The notes beneath the pieces are model-generated. The model was not told where the DNA came from, searched no databases, and was given only the letters and a program-made list of their open reading frames with translations. From Shewanella psychrophila (GTDB lineage Bacteria > Pseudomonadota > Gammaproteobacteria > Enterobacterales > Shewanellaceae): a DNA stretch of 64,000 nt. Positions 35,968 to 44,650 of the stretch are shown in pieces (position 1 is the first letter of the stretch; each line of letters begins with the position of its first letter). The position numbers and the translations under genes were made by a program. Where the stretch lies: contig NZ_CP014782.1 of assembly GCF_002005305.1 (NCBI RefSeq), positions 4,650,001 through 4,714,000 on the forward strand. The letters are read 5' to 3'.

Positions 35968-37110
35968 TTATGACCTTATTTTTAACGTCAAACGGGTATC
36001 ATCACCCAATTTACGTTCATCGATTAATTTAACGGTTGGAATATCTGCCATAGCGATATAGTCAGGCAGAGAGATTAAATTTCGTCCATTGGAGCCAAGT
36101 AGCTTCATCGCCTGATAGAGGATGAGTTCATCGCCATGATTCTGGCTCATAACACTGCCGGCTAATGTTGCCCCCGCCTCGATTAACACTGAATTACAGG
36201 TTTTACCTAAGTGCGCAAACAGCGCCGCCAACTCGACTCTGCCTTCATGATCAGCTGCCAATATGAGTCCAGAGACATGCTCAGGCCAAGTGTCTTTTTC
36301 AATCTGAGGATAATCGACGCAAGAGACCAACAAGATGGGGCTGGTAATAGCAAACAGCTTAGCCGTCGATGTGAGTCTGGCGCGGCTGTCGAGTATGACC
36401 CTAAGTGGTTGGTGCAATGAGTCTGCATCGAGTTGCTGAGATAACAAGCCAAGCTCACCGTGACGCACATTGAGAGATGGATCATCGACTAACACGGTTT
36501 CTATGCCAGTCATCAAGGCGCAATGGCGTGCTCTTAGGCGTTGCACATCGCGGCGAGATTCGAGGCCGGTGATCCATTTAGACTCACCATTACTTAGGGC
36601 TGTTTTACCATCTAAACTAGCGGCAAGTTTTACCGTCACCCAAGGAAGGGAACTCTCCATGCGTTTCATAAAACCAGGATTGATTTGAGCGGCCTCATCG
36701 CTGAGCAGACCAACATCGACCTCAATACCGGCATCCCTGAGCATCTTAATGCCCCGGCCAGACACTTGGGGATTGGGGTCTTCTACGGCGACGACCACAC
36801 GGGATATGCCGTGTTTAATCAGAGCCTCTGCGCAGGGAGGCGTGCGACCATAATGGCTACAAGGTTCCAGAGTCACATAGGCTGTCGCGCCCTTCAGATC
36901 GATTTGGCCACCGACGCGCTCTTTTGCCATGGCTAAAGCATGGACCTCTGCATGGGGGCCGCCGGCTCGAATATGAAAACCTTCGCCGATGATCTTATCG
37001 TCTAAACTGATGACACAACCAACGCAGGGGTTTGGACGAGTGGTATATAAACCTCGACGCGCAAGTTTAATTGCACGGCTCATAAATTCAGTATCTTCTA
37101 TTGACCACAT
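35968..37110 (-). CDS. ribD: Bifunctional riboflavin deaminase-reductase RibD
   Basis: RibD deaminates the pyrimidine made by RibA and then reduces its ribose to ribitol with NADPH. The 380 residues split into a zinc deaminase (1-145), with GGPHAEVHALAMA near 50 and PCSHYGRTPPCAEALI near 83 supplying the His and Cys ligands, and a DHFR-like reductase (150-380), with VKLAASLDGKTALSNGESKWITG near 155 and VLIEAGATLAGS near 300. It follows nrdR by 61 bp and runs almost directly into ribE. Confidence 0.98.
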   Translation of the reverse strand: MWSIEDTEFMSRAIKLARRGLYTTRPNPCVGCVISLDDKIIGEGFHIRAGGPHAEVHALAMAKERVGGQIDLKGATAYVTLEPCSHYGRTPPCAEALIKHGISRVVVAVEDPNPQVSGRGIKMLRDAGIEVDVGLLSDEAAQINPGFMKRMESSLPWVTVKLAASLDGKTALSNGESKWITGLESRRDVQRLRARHCALMTGIETVLVDDPSLNVRHGELGLLSQQLDADSLHQPLRVILDSRARLTSTAKLFAITSPILLVSCVDYPQIEKDTWPEHVSGLILAADHEGRVELAALFAHLGKTCNSVLIEAGATLAGSVMSQNHGDELILYQAMKLLGSNGRNLISLPDYIAMADIPTVKLIDERKLGDDTRLTLKIRS

Positions 37111-37171
37111 AAGTTCACAGACCAGACAAGTTTAATAAATCCCACATGGATGGGGTTGATAATGGTTTGGT

Positions 37172-37621
37172 TTACTTCTGCAGCTTGGCGATAGCATCAC
37201 CAAACTCGGAAACATCTTCAAATGCTCGATAGACCGACGCGAAGCGGATATAAGCGACTTTATCCAGTCCCACCAGCTGATCCATCATTAAGTTTCCAAT
37301 AAGCTCAGACTTGACCTCACGCTCACCAGTTCCCCTCAAGGTCGACTTAATCTTAGTCAGAGCCTGTTCAATTTGATCCATAGACACAGGGCGTTTCTCT
37401 ACCGCACGAAGCATGCCGCCCCTAAGTTTGTCTTCATCGAAGGGTTGACGGCTTCCGTCTTGCTTGATTATTCGTGGCATCACCAGTTCGGCGCCTTCGA
37501 AGGTGGTGTATCTCTCATGGCATTGGACGCACTCACGGCGGCGTCTGACTTGATGGCCGTCGGCCACTAAACGGGAATCGATTACCTTGGTATCGGTTGC
37601 GCTACAAAAAGGACAATGCAT
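37172..37621 (-). CDS. nrdR: Transcriptional repressor NrdR
   Basis: NrdR senses ATP/dATP and represses ribonucleotide reductase operons. The 149 residues have the N-terminal zinc ribbon (MHCPFCSATDTKVIDSRL and RRRECVQCHERYTTFE, four Cys) and an ATP-cone (about 49-139, PRIIKQDGSRQPFDEDKL). It lies between glyA and ribD, the common order. A perfect terminator behind glyA makes it likely that nrdR opens its own transcript with ribD. Confidence 0.98.
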   Translation of the reverse strand: MHCPFCSATDTKVIDSRLVADGHQVRRRRECVQCHERYTTFEGAELVMPRIIKQDGSRQPFDEDKLRGGMLRAVEKRPVSMDQIEQALTKIKSTLRGTGEREVKSELIGNLMMDQLVGLDKVAYIRFASVYRAFEDVSEFGDAIAKLQK

Positions 37622-37684
37622 CGAGCCTCCTGAATAAGTGAGAAAATAGCCTAATGACGTTTTTACTCTAACGAAATCACCAAC

Positions 37685-37710
37685 AAAAATGGCCGCTAAA
37701 TAGCGGCCAT
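37685..37710 (-). terminator. Rho-independent terminator of glyA
   Basis: Perfect 10-bp stem ATGGCCGCTA (37689-37698) / TAGCGGCCAT (37701-37710), then TTTTTG on the minus strand. It lies directly past the glyA stop. Confidence 0.9.
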
Positions 37711-37738
37711 CGAAGTTTACCTGAATTAACCGTAAAGG

Positions 37739-38995
37739 TTAACCGTAAACAGGGAACTTAGCACACAGATCCAGAACCTGATTTTTAACACGTTCGATAG
37801 TGCCTTCATTAGTGATGTCATCCAGCACATCACACATCCAGTTAGTTAGCTCAACCGATTGCGCTTCTTTGAAGCCACGGCGAGTGATGGCCGGAGAACC
37901 TATACGCAGACCTGAAGTCACAAATGGTGAGCGTGGGTCATTCGGTACCGAGTTCTTGTTCACTGTGATGTTAGCAAGACCCAGTGCAGCGTCGGCATCT
38001 TTACCTGTCATATCTTTGCTGATCAAGTCCAGCAAGAATAGATGGTTATCAGTACCACCAGAAACCACATCATAGCCACGCTCGATGAAAGTTTTAGCCA
38101 TAGCCTTTGCGTTAACAACAACTTGCTTCTGATAAACTGTGAATTCAGGCTCTAGTGCTTCTTTAAATGCAACCGCTTTAGCAGCGATAACGTGCATCAA
38201 AGGACCACCTTGACCACCTGGGAATACCGCAGAGTTTAGCTTCTTATAGATAGCTTCATCATCGATAGCCGAAAGAATCAAACCACCACGTGGGCCAGCT
38301 AGAGTCTTATGGGTCGTTGTAGTTACAACGTGGGCATGTGGAAGTGGATTCGGGTAGATGCCCGCAGCGATAAGACCGGCAACGTGTGCCATATCGACGA
38401 ACAGGTAAGCACCGACTTTATCGGCAATCTCACGGAACTTGCTCCAATCGATGATGCCTGAATAAGCACTGAAACCTGCGATGATCATCTTAGGCTTGTG
38501 CTCAATGGCAAGGCGCTCAACTTCGGCGTAATCTATCTTACCCGTAGTCTCATCGATTCCGTACTGAACCGCATTATAAAGCTTACCGGAGAAGCTAACG
38601 TGTGAACCGTGAGTCAGATGACCACCGTGAGCCAGGCTCATGCCCAGCACTGTGTCGCCGCCTTGAAGCAGAGCCATAAATACTGCAGCATTTGCCTGTG
38701 AACCAGAATGTGGCTGCACGTTGGCATAAGTCGCACCAAACAGTTCTTTAGCACGAGAGATAGCCAAGTCTTCTGCGATATCTACATACTCACAACCACC
38801 ATAGTAACGCTTACCAGGGTAACCTTCGGCGTACTTGTTGGTTAGCTGAGAACCTTGTGCTTCAAGAACACGAGGACTGGTGTAGTTTTCTGAAGCGATA
38901 AGTTCGATATGCTCTTCCTGGCGGCGAGTCTCATCTTCAATCGCTTTAAACAGTTGTGGATCGAAGTCCGCGATATTCATATCTTTTTTCAGCAT
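37739..38995 (-). CDS. glyA: Serine hydroxymethyltransferase
   Basis: GlyA interconverts serine and glycine with tetrahydrofolate, the main one-carbon source. The 418 residues include LIASENYTSPRVLEAQGSQLTNKYAEGYPG near 35, the HGGHLTHGSHVSFSG loop near 120, and the PLP lysine in VVTTTTHKTLAGPRGG near 229. The gene ends in a small tandem duplication: TTTACGGTTAA occurs twice around the stop codon (37727-37750), one inside the gene and one after it. Transcription ends at 37685-37710. Confidence 0.98.
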   Translation of the reverse strand: MLKKDMNIADFDPQLFKAIEDETRRQEEHIELIASENYTSPRVLEAQGSQLTNKYAEGYPGKRYYGGCEYVDIAEDLAISRAKELFGATYANVQPHSGSQANAAVFMALLQGGDTVLGMSLAHGGHLTHGSHVSFSGKLYNAVQYGIDETTGKIDYAEVERLAIEHKPKMIIAGFSAYSGIIDWSKFREIADKVGAYLFVDMAHVAGLIAAGIYPNPLPHAHVVTTTTHKTLAGPRGGLILSAIDDEAIYKKLNSAVFPGGQGGPLMHVIAAKAVAFKEALEPEFTVYQKQVVVNAKAMAKTFIERGYDVVSGGTDNHLFLLDLISKDMTGKDADAALGLANITVNKNSVPNDPRSPFVTSGLRIGSPAITRRGFKEAQSVELTNWMCDVLDDITNEGTIERVKNQVLDLCAKFPVYG

Positions 38996-39554
38996 TAGTC
39001 ACTCCAGCTGTCATTTCTTATAAGTAGGGTTGCGCGGTATTCTACTCTGCTATCGATCACAATCCCAGCATTTACAACATGAAATTCCTTGGCTTTACTC
39101 ATTAGTTATACTCATTACGCCCGCACCAGGCAGCGATGTTAGTATGATGTTTATGCCATCTAGCAGGCTTGAAATAGTCACTTTTAACAACACGAACCTA
39201 GCTCCCGATACAATAAGACCCGACCATTGACTGCTTTACAACTTGAGGCTAGAAACTGATCTTATAAACTAGGTCTAAAAACCCTAGCTGAAACCTAGCA
39301 TGCCTCTAACTCCGTAGTATTCCACCTGTAACTGGCTGGCGAGCCTTGTTTGTACATGGGGTTAGCGGCTCATAGGTTAAATTATTCACCTCCACTAACA
39401 TGAGCCTAAAAACCGTAACTGAAACCTAGCATGCCTCTAACTCCATAATATTCCACCTGTAACGGCCTGGCTGGCGAACCTTGTTTGTACATAGGGTTAG
39501 CGGCTCATAGGTTAAATTATTCATCTCCACTAACATGAGCCTAAAAACATGAGT
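38996..39554. other. 559-bp gap between glyA and the TonB receptor gene
   Basis: The first 270 bp next to glyA hold its promoter region, with no riboswitch-like folding recognised. The remainder (about 39270-39554) is two degenerate copies of the 3' end of the receptor gene (see repeat entry). No intact ORF was found. Confidence 0.55.
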
Positions 39555-39660
39555 CTAAAAACCGTAGCTGAAACCTAGCATGCCTCTAACTCCGTAGTAT
39601 TCCACCTGTAACGCCCTGGCTGGCGAACCTTGATAATAAGTTAGCGGCTCATCGGTTAAA
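39270..39660 (-). repeat. Three tandem copies of the receptor gene's 3' end
   Basis: The segment coding the last roughly 37 residues of the receptor appears three times: the functional one (about 39558-39680) and two decayed ones downstream. The marker aaacctagca recurs at 39291, 39422 and 39571, giving periods of 131 and 149 bp. Both decayed copies carry an insertion of about 8 bp (giving tttgtacat in plus orientation) where the intact gene reads Thr-Tyr-Tyr-Gln, which breaks the frame. They share the flanking cctccactaacatgagcc (or catctcc form), so the second arose by duplication of an already altered copy. Confidence 0.85.
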
Positions 39661-42344
39661 TTATTCATCTCCAAATAGACCGAAGCACGCTTGCTCAGGC
39701 TATAGGAGGCCGACATATCCAGACTTCGATAGGCACCATAATAACGGTCCGAGTCCGCTGTTCTCCCGTGAGACTCGATATATTCTCCCTTATAATTCAT
39801 CGCAACCCGCATTGAAAAGGTGTCGTCGTCATAATAGACGGTCAAGTTATATAACCTATCAGCCTGACGGGGGATCTTGGTTTGCTCTTCCCGGCCCGGT
39901 ACCGTCATCTCTGAATCCATCAGGGTATAATTGGCCAAGATGCCGACACTTTCCAATGAGTCAGAGATAAAATCTAGGCTCTGGCTGAGGGATAACTCCG
40001 CGCCATACAAGCGAGCATCATCACCGTTTTCCGGACGGTTAATAAGCACGCCTGATTTTCCCTTATATTCACCTATACTGGTATGTTCGAAAATGGGATC
40101 TTGAATATCTTTGTAGAACAGCCCCGCCGAGAGCATACCCACATTATCGAAATAATATTCCGCCATTAGATCCAGGTTATTGGAATAGGTAGGTTCGAGT
40201 TCCGGATTGCCGGTATTAAGCTCATTGTCAGCCTCAAAATAGGTCGACCCAGGAGATAAGGCGCCAAAATCGGGACGACTAAAGCCTCGGGTCAAGGCGA
40301 GACGATAATTGGTCATCTCATCCGGCGAATATTTCACATGCAAAGAGGGCAACACAGACAAATAATCTTTCCCTCCTTTAGAAGGCATCAGGGCATCCTC
40401 ATCGGCAATATAGGTGTAACCCTTCACCTCTGTTTCGGTCTGAGTCAGACGTAAGCCCCCCATCACGAACCAGAGTTCACTGAGTTCATAATCAGCCATA
40501 GCGTAGGCAGACATATGAGTCTCATCCACATCAAAATGTCGTCCCAGTGCGCCGCCATTGGAGACCAGCAGAGACTCACTCTCATCTAAGATAAAATTAT
40601 CCCGGTTCTGAGTCCAAAAATTAGCCAGATCCGACAATGAGGCCACCGGAGAGAATTGCTCATGATAATCACCATTAAGCGCCCCTAGATAATCGGAGCC
40701 ACCGGGCTGTTGTGACAAGGTAAAGTCACTCAGTGTCGGTACGGGACCGGCACTGGGATCCCAGGAGTAAAACTCATCGGAGAATCGTGCATTACGCTCC
40801 ATGTTGCGATACTTAGCCCCCAGTTTCAGGTTCAGCTCATAGCTGATGTCCTGATTGAAATTTACCTGAGCGACTATCTTGTCCTTCTCTTTGACATTGA
40901 CCTTATATAGCTCGACCCAGGACAGCATGGCCTTAGTGGGGTCCATGATAAAATTATCTGGCAAATGGGTATCTGGCATATTGGCGCTATCTTGGCCCCC
41001 ATCAATCTGGTTGTAGGCATTATAACCCTCGCCGCGATCTTCCAGTCCGGTGTAGCCTACGTCTTGTTGATCGAAGCGCATCACGAAGTAACTAGCATCA
41101 TCGCCATTTGGTGTATCACCATAACGAAACTCGTTGGTATAGCTGGCTAATTGCCAATCTATACTCGATGCCTCACCGATAAAATGTTCACCACCAAGCT
41201 CGAACCCCGTCATTTCAGTGATCAATTCATTGCTGATATGCTGCACTTCTACCCTGTCTTTATCGAAACGGTATCTGTGCTTGTAATGCAATTCATCATC
41301 TATCAAGGAGCCATAAATCATGCTGGCATAGAGTCGACCATCATCGAGCAGATACTCCAGCGCCCCATTGAGACCATAGGTCTCCCGAGTGCCCGTGTAA
41401 TCTCTCAGCTCGAGTCGATAAATCCCACCATCCTGATCTCGTCTGGGCTCATAATTATCCGTGGCCCAGTCTCTCGACCAAACATTGGCATTGATGATAA
41501 AGCCAAATTTATCGTCTGCACTGCGATCGCCGTAGAGCAGATTGGCAGTGTAATCTAGGCCGTCATCGGCCTGAGCATGTTGCCCAACTCCGGCTGAGAG
41601 GTTAAAGGTCTGCTCCTTGGCTGCCTTACGGGTGATAAAGTTGACGCTGCCACCTATGGCATCTCCCTCTATGTCGGGAGTCAGAGCCTTAGTCACCTCT
41701 ATGTATTCGATCATTTCCGCTGGAAAGAAATCAAATGCTGTCGAGCGCCCCGTGGTTTCCTCTTCGGCGGTGGGGATACGATTGCCATTGATGGTGGCAC
41801 TATTCCACTGAGATGGCAGCCCGCGTACGGCAACGAAACGCCCCTCTCCTTGATCTCGCTCTATGGATACACCTGGGATGCGCTGCACCGCTTCGGCTGC
41901 ATTTCTATCGGGTAACTTACTGATCTCACTGGCCGAAATAACATTGATGATGGTATTGGAGTTTTTCTGGGTGTTGAGTGCCAGCATCTCACCGCGCTGA
42001 ATCGCTCCCCGCACCTGAATGACCTCTAAGGTGTTACTGTCCAGATTAAGTACTAACTCGCCTAACTCCAGACGTTCATCCCCGTCTATCTTCAGTACCT
42101 GTTGGTATTTTTGATAACCCAGATAGGAGATCTCCAACTGATACTCTCCTTCATCCAGCTGATTAAGGCTAAATTCACCGTTATAATCTGTCACGACTCT
42201 GATCCCGGTGCCGAGCACCACCACAGTCGCTCCTGCTAGAGCCGACTGATTGTCCTTTACAGTTCCCGTCACCAGATGAGTTTGCGCCACTACCTGAGGT
42301 GAATGGGACAAGATGATGGCCACGACTAATGCTTTGAGCTTCAT
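39555..42344 (-). CDS. TonB-dependent receptor with N-terminal carboxypeptidase-like domain, predicted phosphonate regulon member
   Basis: This outer-membrane active transporter has 929 residues. A signal peptide (MKLKALVVAIILSHSPQVVAQ) is followed by a carboxypeptidase-regulatory-like beta-sandwich (22-100), a TonB-box-like LEVIQVRG, the plug (RNAAEAVQRIPGVSIERDQGEGRF ... FITRK) and a 22-strand barrel ending GMLGFSYGF. This build resembles the TonB-Xanth-Caul group that takes up larger organic ligands. Its promoter carries the same 12-bp operator as phnW and the MFS-phnX unit, 25 bp before the ATG, and phnW is divergent from it. I infer uptake of 2-aminoethylphosphonate or an AEP-bearing glycan or lipid fragment. 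The 3' end is duplicated downstream. Confidence 0.9.
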   Translation of the reverse strand: MKLKALVVAIILSHSPQVVAQTHLVTGTVKDNQSALAGATVVVLGTGIRVVTDYNGEFSLNQLDEGEYQLEISYLGYQKYQQVLKIDGDERLELGELVLNLDSNTLEVIQVRGAIQRGEMLALNTQKNSNTIINVISASEISKLPDRNAAEAVQRIPGVSIERDQGEGRFVAVRGLPSQWNSATINGNRIPTAEEETTGRSTAFDFFPAEMIEYIEVTKALTPDIEGDAIGGSVNFITRKAAKEQTFNLSAGVGQHAQADDGLDYTANLLYGDRSADDKFGFIINANVWSRDWATDNYEPRRDQDGGIYRLELRDYTGTRETYGLNGALEYLLDDGRLYASMIYGSLIDDELHYKHRYRFDKDRVEVQHISNELITEMTGFELGGEHFIGEASSIDWQLASYTNEFRYGDTPNGDDASYFVMRFDQQDVGYTGLEDRGEGYNAYNQIDGGQDSANMPDTHLPDNFIMDPTKAMLSWVELYKVNVKEKDKIVAQVNFNQDISYELNLKLGAKYRNMERNARFSDEFYSWDPSAGPVPTLSDFTLSQQPGGSDYLGALNGDYHEQFSPVASLSDLANFWTQNRDNFILDESESLLVSNGGALGRHFDVDETHMSAYAMADYELSELWFVMGGLRLTQTETEVKGYTYIADEDALMPSKGGKDYLSVLPSLHVKYSPDEMTNYRLALTRGFSRPDFGALSPGSTYFEADNELNTGNPELEPTYSNNLDLMAEYYFDNVGMLSAGLFYKDIQDPIFEHTSIGEYKGKSGVLINRPENGDDARLYGAELSLSQSLDFISDSLESVGILANYTLMDSEMTVPGREEQTKIPRQADRLYNLTVYYDDDTFSMRVAMNYKGEYIESHGRTADSDRYYGAYRSLDMSASYSLSKRASVYLEMNNLTDEPLTYYQGSPARALQVEYYGVRGMLGFSYGF

Positions 42345-42369
42345 TGTTATTACTTCCTTTAACCATTAC

Positions 42370-42381
42370 TGGTCTAGTCCA
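42370..42381 (-). promoter_or_regulatory. Predicted PhnR operator, receptor promoter
   Basis: Minus-strand TGGACTAGACCA, followed by G. It lies 25 bp upstream of the receptor start. The 12-mer is identical to those at 42512 and 48238 and is nearly palindromic (TGG-N6-CCA with CTAG at the centre), the type of site bound by GntR/UTRA dimers. Confidence 0.75.
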
Positions 42382-42511
42382 ACCGGATTAGATAAATCTT
42401 AAGCAACATTTCTTACAAGGAGATGAAACAAATGTTAAGCCTTGTGACAAATAGGATGTGACCAAGTTAAATTTCGTGCTCAAAGGCAGGTTTAACAGAA
42501 ATGAAATATTG

Positions 42512-42523
42512 TGGACTAGACCA
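42512..42523 (+). promoter_or_regulatory. Predicted PhnR operator, phnW promoter
   Basis: Plus-strand TGGACTAGACCA, followed by G, 43 bp upstream of phnW. Identical to the other two sites and in the same orientation relative to its gene. The intergenic region thus has two copies, one for each divergent gene. Confidence 0.75.
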
Positions 42524-42566
42524 GATGCTATATTAAGCATAACTATTAGTCTGTCAGGTCTTAACA

Positions 42567-43688
42567 ATGCAACAAAATGAAGCATATCTATTACTCACAC
42601 CGGGTCCGCTGACCACCTCTAATCGAGTCAAAGCCACCATGCTAAAAGATTGGTGTACCTGGGATGATGAATATAACGCCGGGGTCGTGCAGGATATTCG
42701 TCAGCGTCTGGTTGCCATCGCCACCAAAGAAAAACACCAACATCACTATACCTGCGTACTCATGCAGGGCAGCGGAACGGCCAGTGTTGAATCTGTGATA
42801 GGTACAGTGCTGGGCAACGAGGAGAAACTACTGGTCATCAATAACGGTGCCTATGGCGCCAGAATGACTGAGATAGCCGACTATCTGGCCATAGATAACA
42901 CTAGCCTAAATTATATAGAGACTCAGATGCCGACGACGGTCGAACTGGAGCAAGTCTTATCATCGGATCCAGACATCACCCATGTGGCTCTAGTACATTG
43001 TGAAACCACAACCGGCATGCTAAATCCAGTCGAAGCATTAGCTAAAGTTATAAAAAAACACAATAAAGTCCTTATCCTAGATGCCATGAGCAGCTTCGGT
43101 GGCCTAGCACTGGATGTCGCCGAGCTGGGTGTCGACTTTTTAATAAGCTCGGCAAACAAGTGCATTCAGGGGGTGCCGGGATTTGGATTTATCATAGCCA
43201 AGACCCATCAACTTGCAGCCTGTGAAGGCCGTGCCCGTTCGCTGAGTCTGGATCTCTATGCTCAGTGGCGCTGTATGGAAGACAATAACGGCAAATGGCG
43301 TTTCACTTCGCCAACGCACACGGTGAGAGCCTTTCAACAGGCCTTAAATGAACTGGATGAGGAAGGTGGCGTCCCTGCCCGAGCCAAACGTTACCGTGAA
43401 AACCAATCACTTCTGATCTCGGGCATGGAGAGATTGGGCTTTAAGCCACTACTGCCCACCGGACAACAATCTCCCATCATCAGCTCGTTTCACTCCCCCA
43501 CACATCCGGGATATTGTTTCAGTGATTTCTATGAGCGCTTAAAGCATCAGGGCTTCGTCATCTATCCAGGCAAGGTGTCCAATGCTGATTGTTTTCGCAT
43601 CGGCAATATAGGGCATATTTTCATTGAAGATATCGAGCGTCTACTGGAAGCGATTAAAGTCAGTATGCCGGAACAGGCGAATGCCTAA
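42567..43688 (+). CDS. phnW: 2-aminoethylphosphonate--pyruvate transaminase
   Basis: PhnW transfers the amino group of 2-aminoethylphosphonate to pyruvate, giving phosphonoacetaldehyde and alanine. It is the first step of the phosphonatase pathway. The 373 residues belong to class V aminotransferases: LLTPGPLTTSNRVKATML at the start, GSGTASVESVIG near 70, VHCETTTGMLNPV near 140, LILDAMSSFGG near 169, and PLP lysine K198 in SSANKCIQGVPGFGF. The context agrees: phnX, a PhnR-type regulator and transport genes surround it. It ends in a hairpin shared with gntR (43726-43768). Confidence 0.97.
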   Translation: MQQNEAYLLLTPGPLTTSNRVKATMLKDWCTWDDEYNAGVVQDIRQRLVAIATKEKHQHHYTCVLMQGSGTASVESVIGTVLGNEEKLLVINNGAYGARMTEIADYLAIDNTSLNYIETQMPTTVELEQVLSSDPDITHVALVHCETTTGMLNPVEALAKVIKKHNKVLILDAMSSFGGLALDVAELGVDFLISSANKCIQGVPGFGFIIAKTHQLAACEGRARSLSLDLYAQWRCMEDNNGKWRFTSPTHTVRAFQQALNELDEEGGVPARAKRYRENQSLLISGMERLGFKPLLPTGQQSPIISSFHSPTHPGYCFSDFYERLKHQGFVIYPGKVSNADCFRIGNIGHIFIEDIERLLEAIKVSMPEQANA

Positions 43689-43725
43689 ATAGGTAAAGGT
43701 ATAAATAGGCGAACTCAGCTCATAA

Positions 43726-43768
43726 CTTAGCGCAGGAGTCATAGTTTGCCTATGGTTGCTGCGCTAAG
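43726..43768. terminator. Bidirectional nested hairpin between phnW and gntR
   Basis: CTTAGCGCA (43726-43734) pairs with TGCGCTAAG (43760-43768), and inside it CATAG (43740-43744) pairs with CTATG (43750-43754). It lies between two convergent stops. There is no clear T-run, so it is probably a processing-resistant 3' structure or weak terminator for both genes. Confidence 0.6.
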
Positions 43769-43781
43769 GTCTGATAGCAGA

Positions 43782-44480
43782 TTAATGGCTAGTCACCACC
43801 ATCTCTATGGCACCGTGTAACCAATACTCGACATTAAGATCGATCAGGACGCCCTGTGCATCATAGCGGCGGCGAATAATTTTCAAGCAAGCGGCGCCAT
43901 TGCCAGTTTCTAGGCTATCGGCAAAGGCATCCGGCAGAGCCGTCACCGAAACCAAGCTGGTTTCAGATCTCACATGGATGTGATAGTCACTGGCCATGAT
44001 CTCTGTGATGGAAGCGTCTAACGCTTTTTTCTCTATGGCGGGAAACATCTCAGTAGCAAAATGGATCTCCTCCAACATCACAGGCCTGCCATCTAAAAAC
44101 CGGCTGCGTACCAGCTTAGTCAGAGACTGTTCACCAAACTCCTGTCTATCTATACTCGAATCGGCATCATCAGTAAACGGCCCGATAAACAGCACCTGAG
44201 TTTTGGGTTCGAAGCCCTGCTCCCGCGCCAGCCCATAAAAATTGACCTTAGTCACAGGGTTCCACTTCAAACGCTTGGGAGACACGAACCAGCCCTTACG
44301 TTGCCTACGATAAATAAGTCCCTCGGACTCCAACCTCAAGAGCGCATCACGTACTGTGATCCGCGATGAGGAAAAGACCTCCACCAGCTCCCGCTCTGAG
44401 GGGAGCTTGCCGCCGTCACCGAAACTGCCGGCTTGAATCAAGTCCTGAATATATTTGGCTATCTTTTGATACAAGAGCAT
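43782..44480 (-). CDS. GntR family regulator with UTRA domain, PhnR-like
   Basis: This 232-residue regulator has an N-terminal winged helix (LPSERELVEVFSSSRITVRDALLRLESEGLIYRRQ, about 27-62) and a C-terminal UTRA ligand-binding domain that typically senses a small metabolite. Its place inside the cluster indicates control of phosphonate use, comparable to PhnR. It has an almost full-length Shine-Dalgarno, TAAGGAGGTGA, 6 nt before the ATG, much stronger than its neighbours. A 170-bp gap with a 9-bp hairpin separates it from the oxidoreductase. None of the three operators lies in front of it, so it may be transcribed at a steady level or by read-through. Confidence 0.88.
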   Translation of the reverse strand: MLLYQKIAKYIQDLIQAGSFGDGGKLPSERELVEVFSSSRITVRDALLRLESEGLIYRRQRKGWFVSPKRLKWNPVTKVNFYGLAREQGFEPKTQVLFIGPFTDDADSSIDRQEFGEQSLTKLVRSRFLDGRPVMLEEIHFATEMFPAIEKKALDASITEIMASDYHIHVRSETSLVSVTALPDAFADSLETGNGAACLKIIRRRYDAQGVLIDLNVEYWLHGAIEMVVTSH

Positions 44481-44540
44481 GGCGAGTCACCTCCTTAGGT
44501 CATGGCCCCACGTTGCAAACATGTAGGCATATAGATACAG

Positions 44541-44563
44541 ACGAAGCGCCATAAGCGCTTCGT
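44541..44563 (-). terminator. Hairpin between the FAD oxidoreductase and gntR genes
   Basis: Perfect 9-bp stem ACGAAGCGC (44541-44549) / GCGCTTCGT (44555-44563), loop CATAA. No T-run follows on the minus strand. It could reduce read-through from the oxidoreductase into the regulator gene. Confidence 0.45.
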
Positions 44564-44650
44564 TAAAAACCAGTAGATTATGCAAGTCTGTGGAGACAAA
44601 TTCAATTCTGCATATCTAGCCGACTCAAGCCTAGGCAATGCGGTACCGAT

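Noticed and set aside
39270..39560. CRISPR-like array
   Set aside because: Repeats are 100 bp or longer, only three, with no regular unique spacers, and match the coding 3' end of the neighbouring gene.
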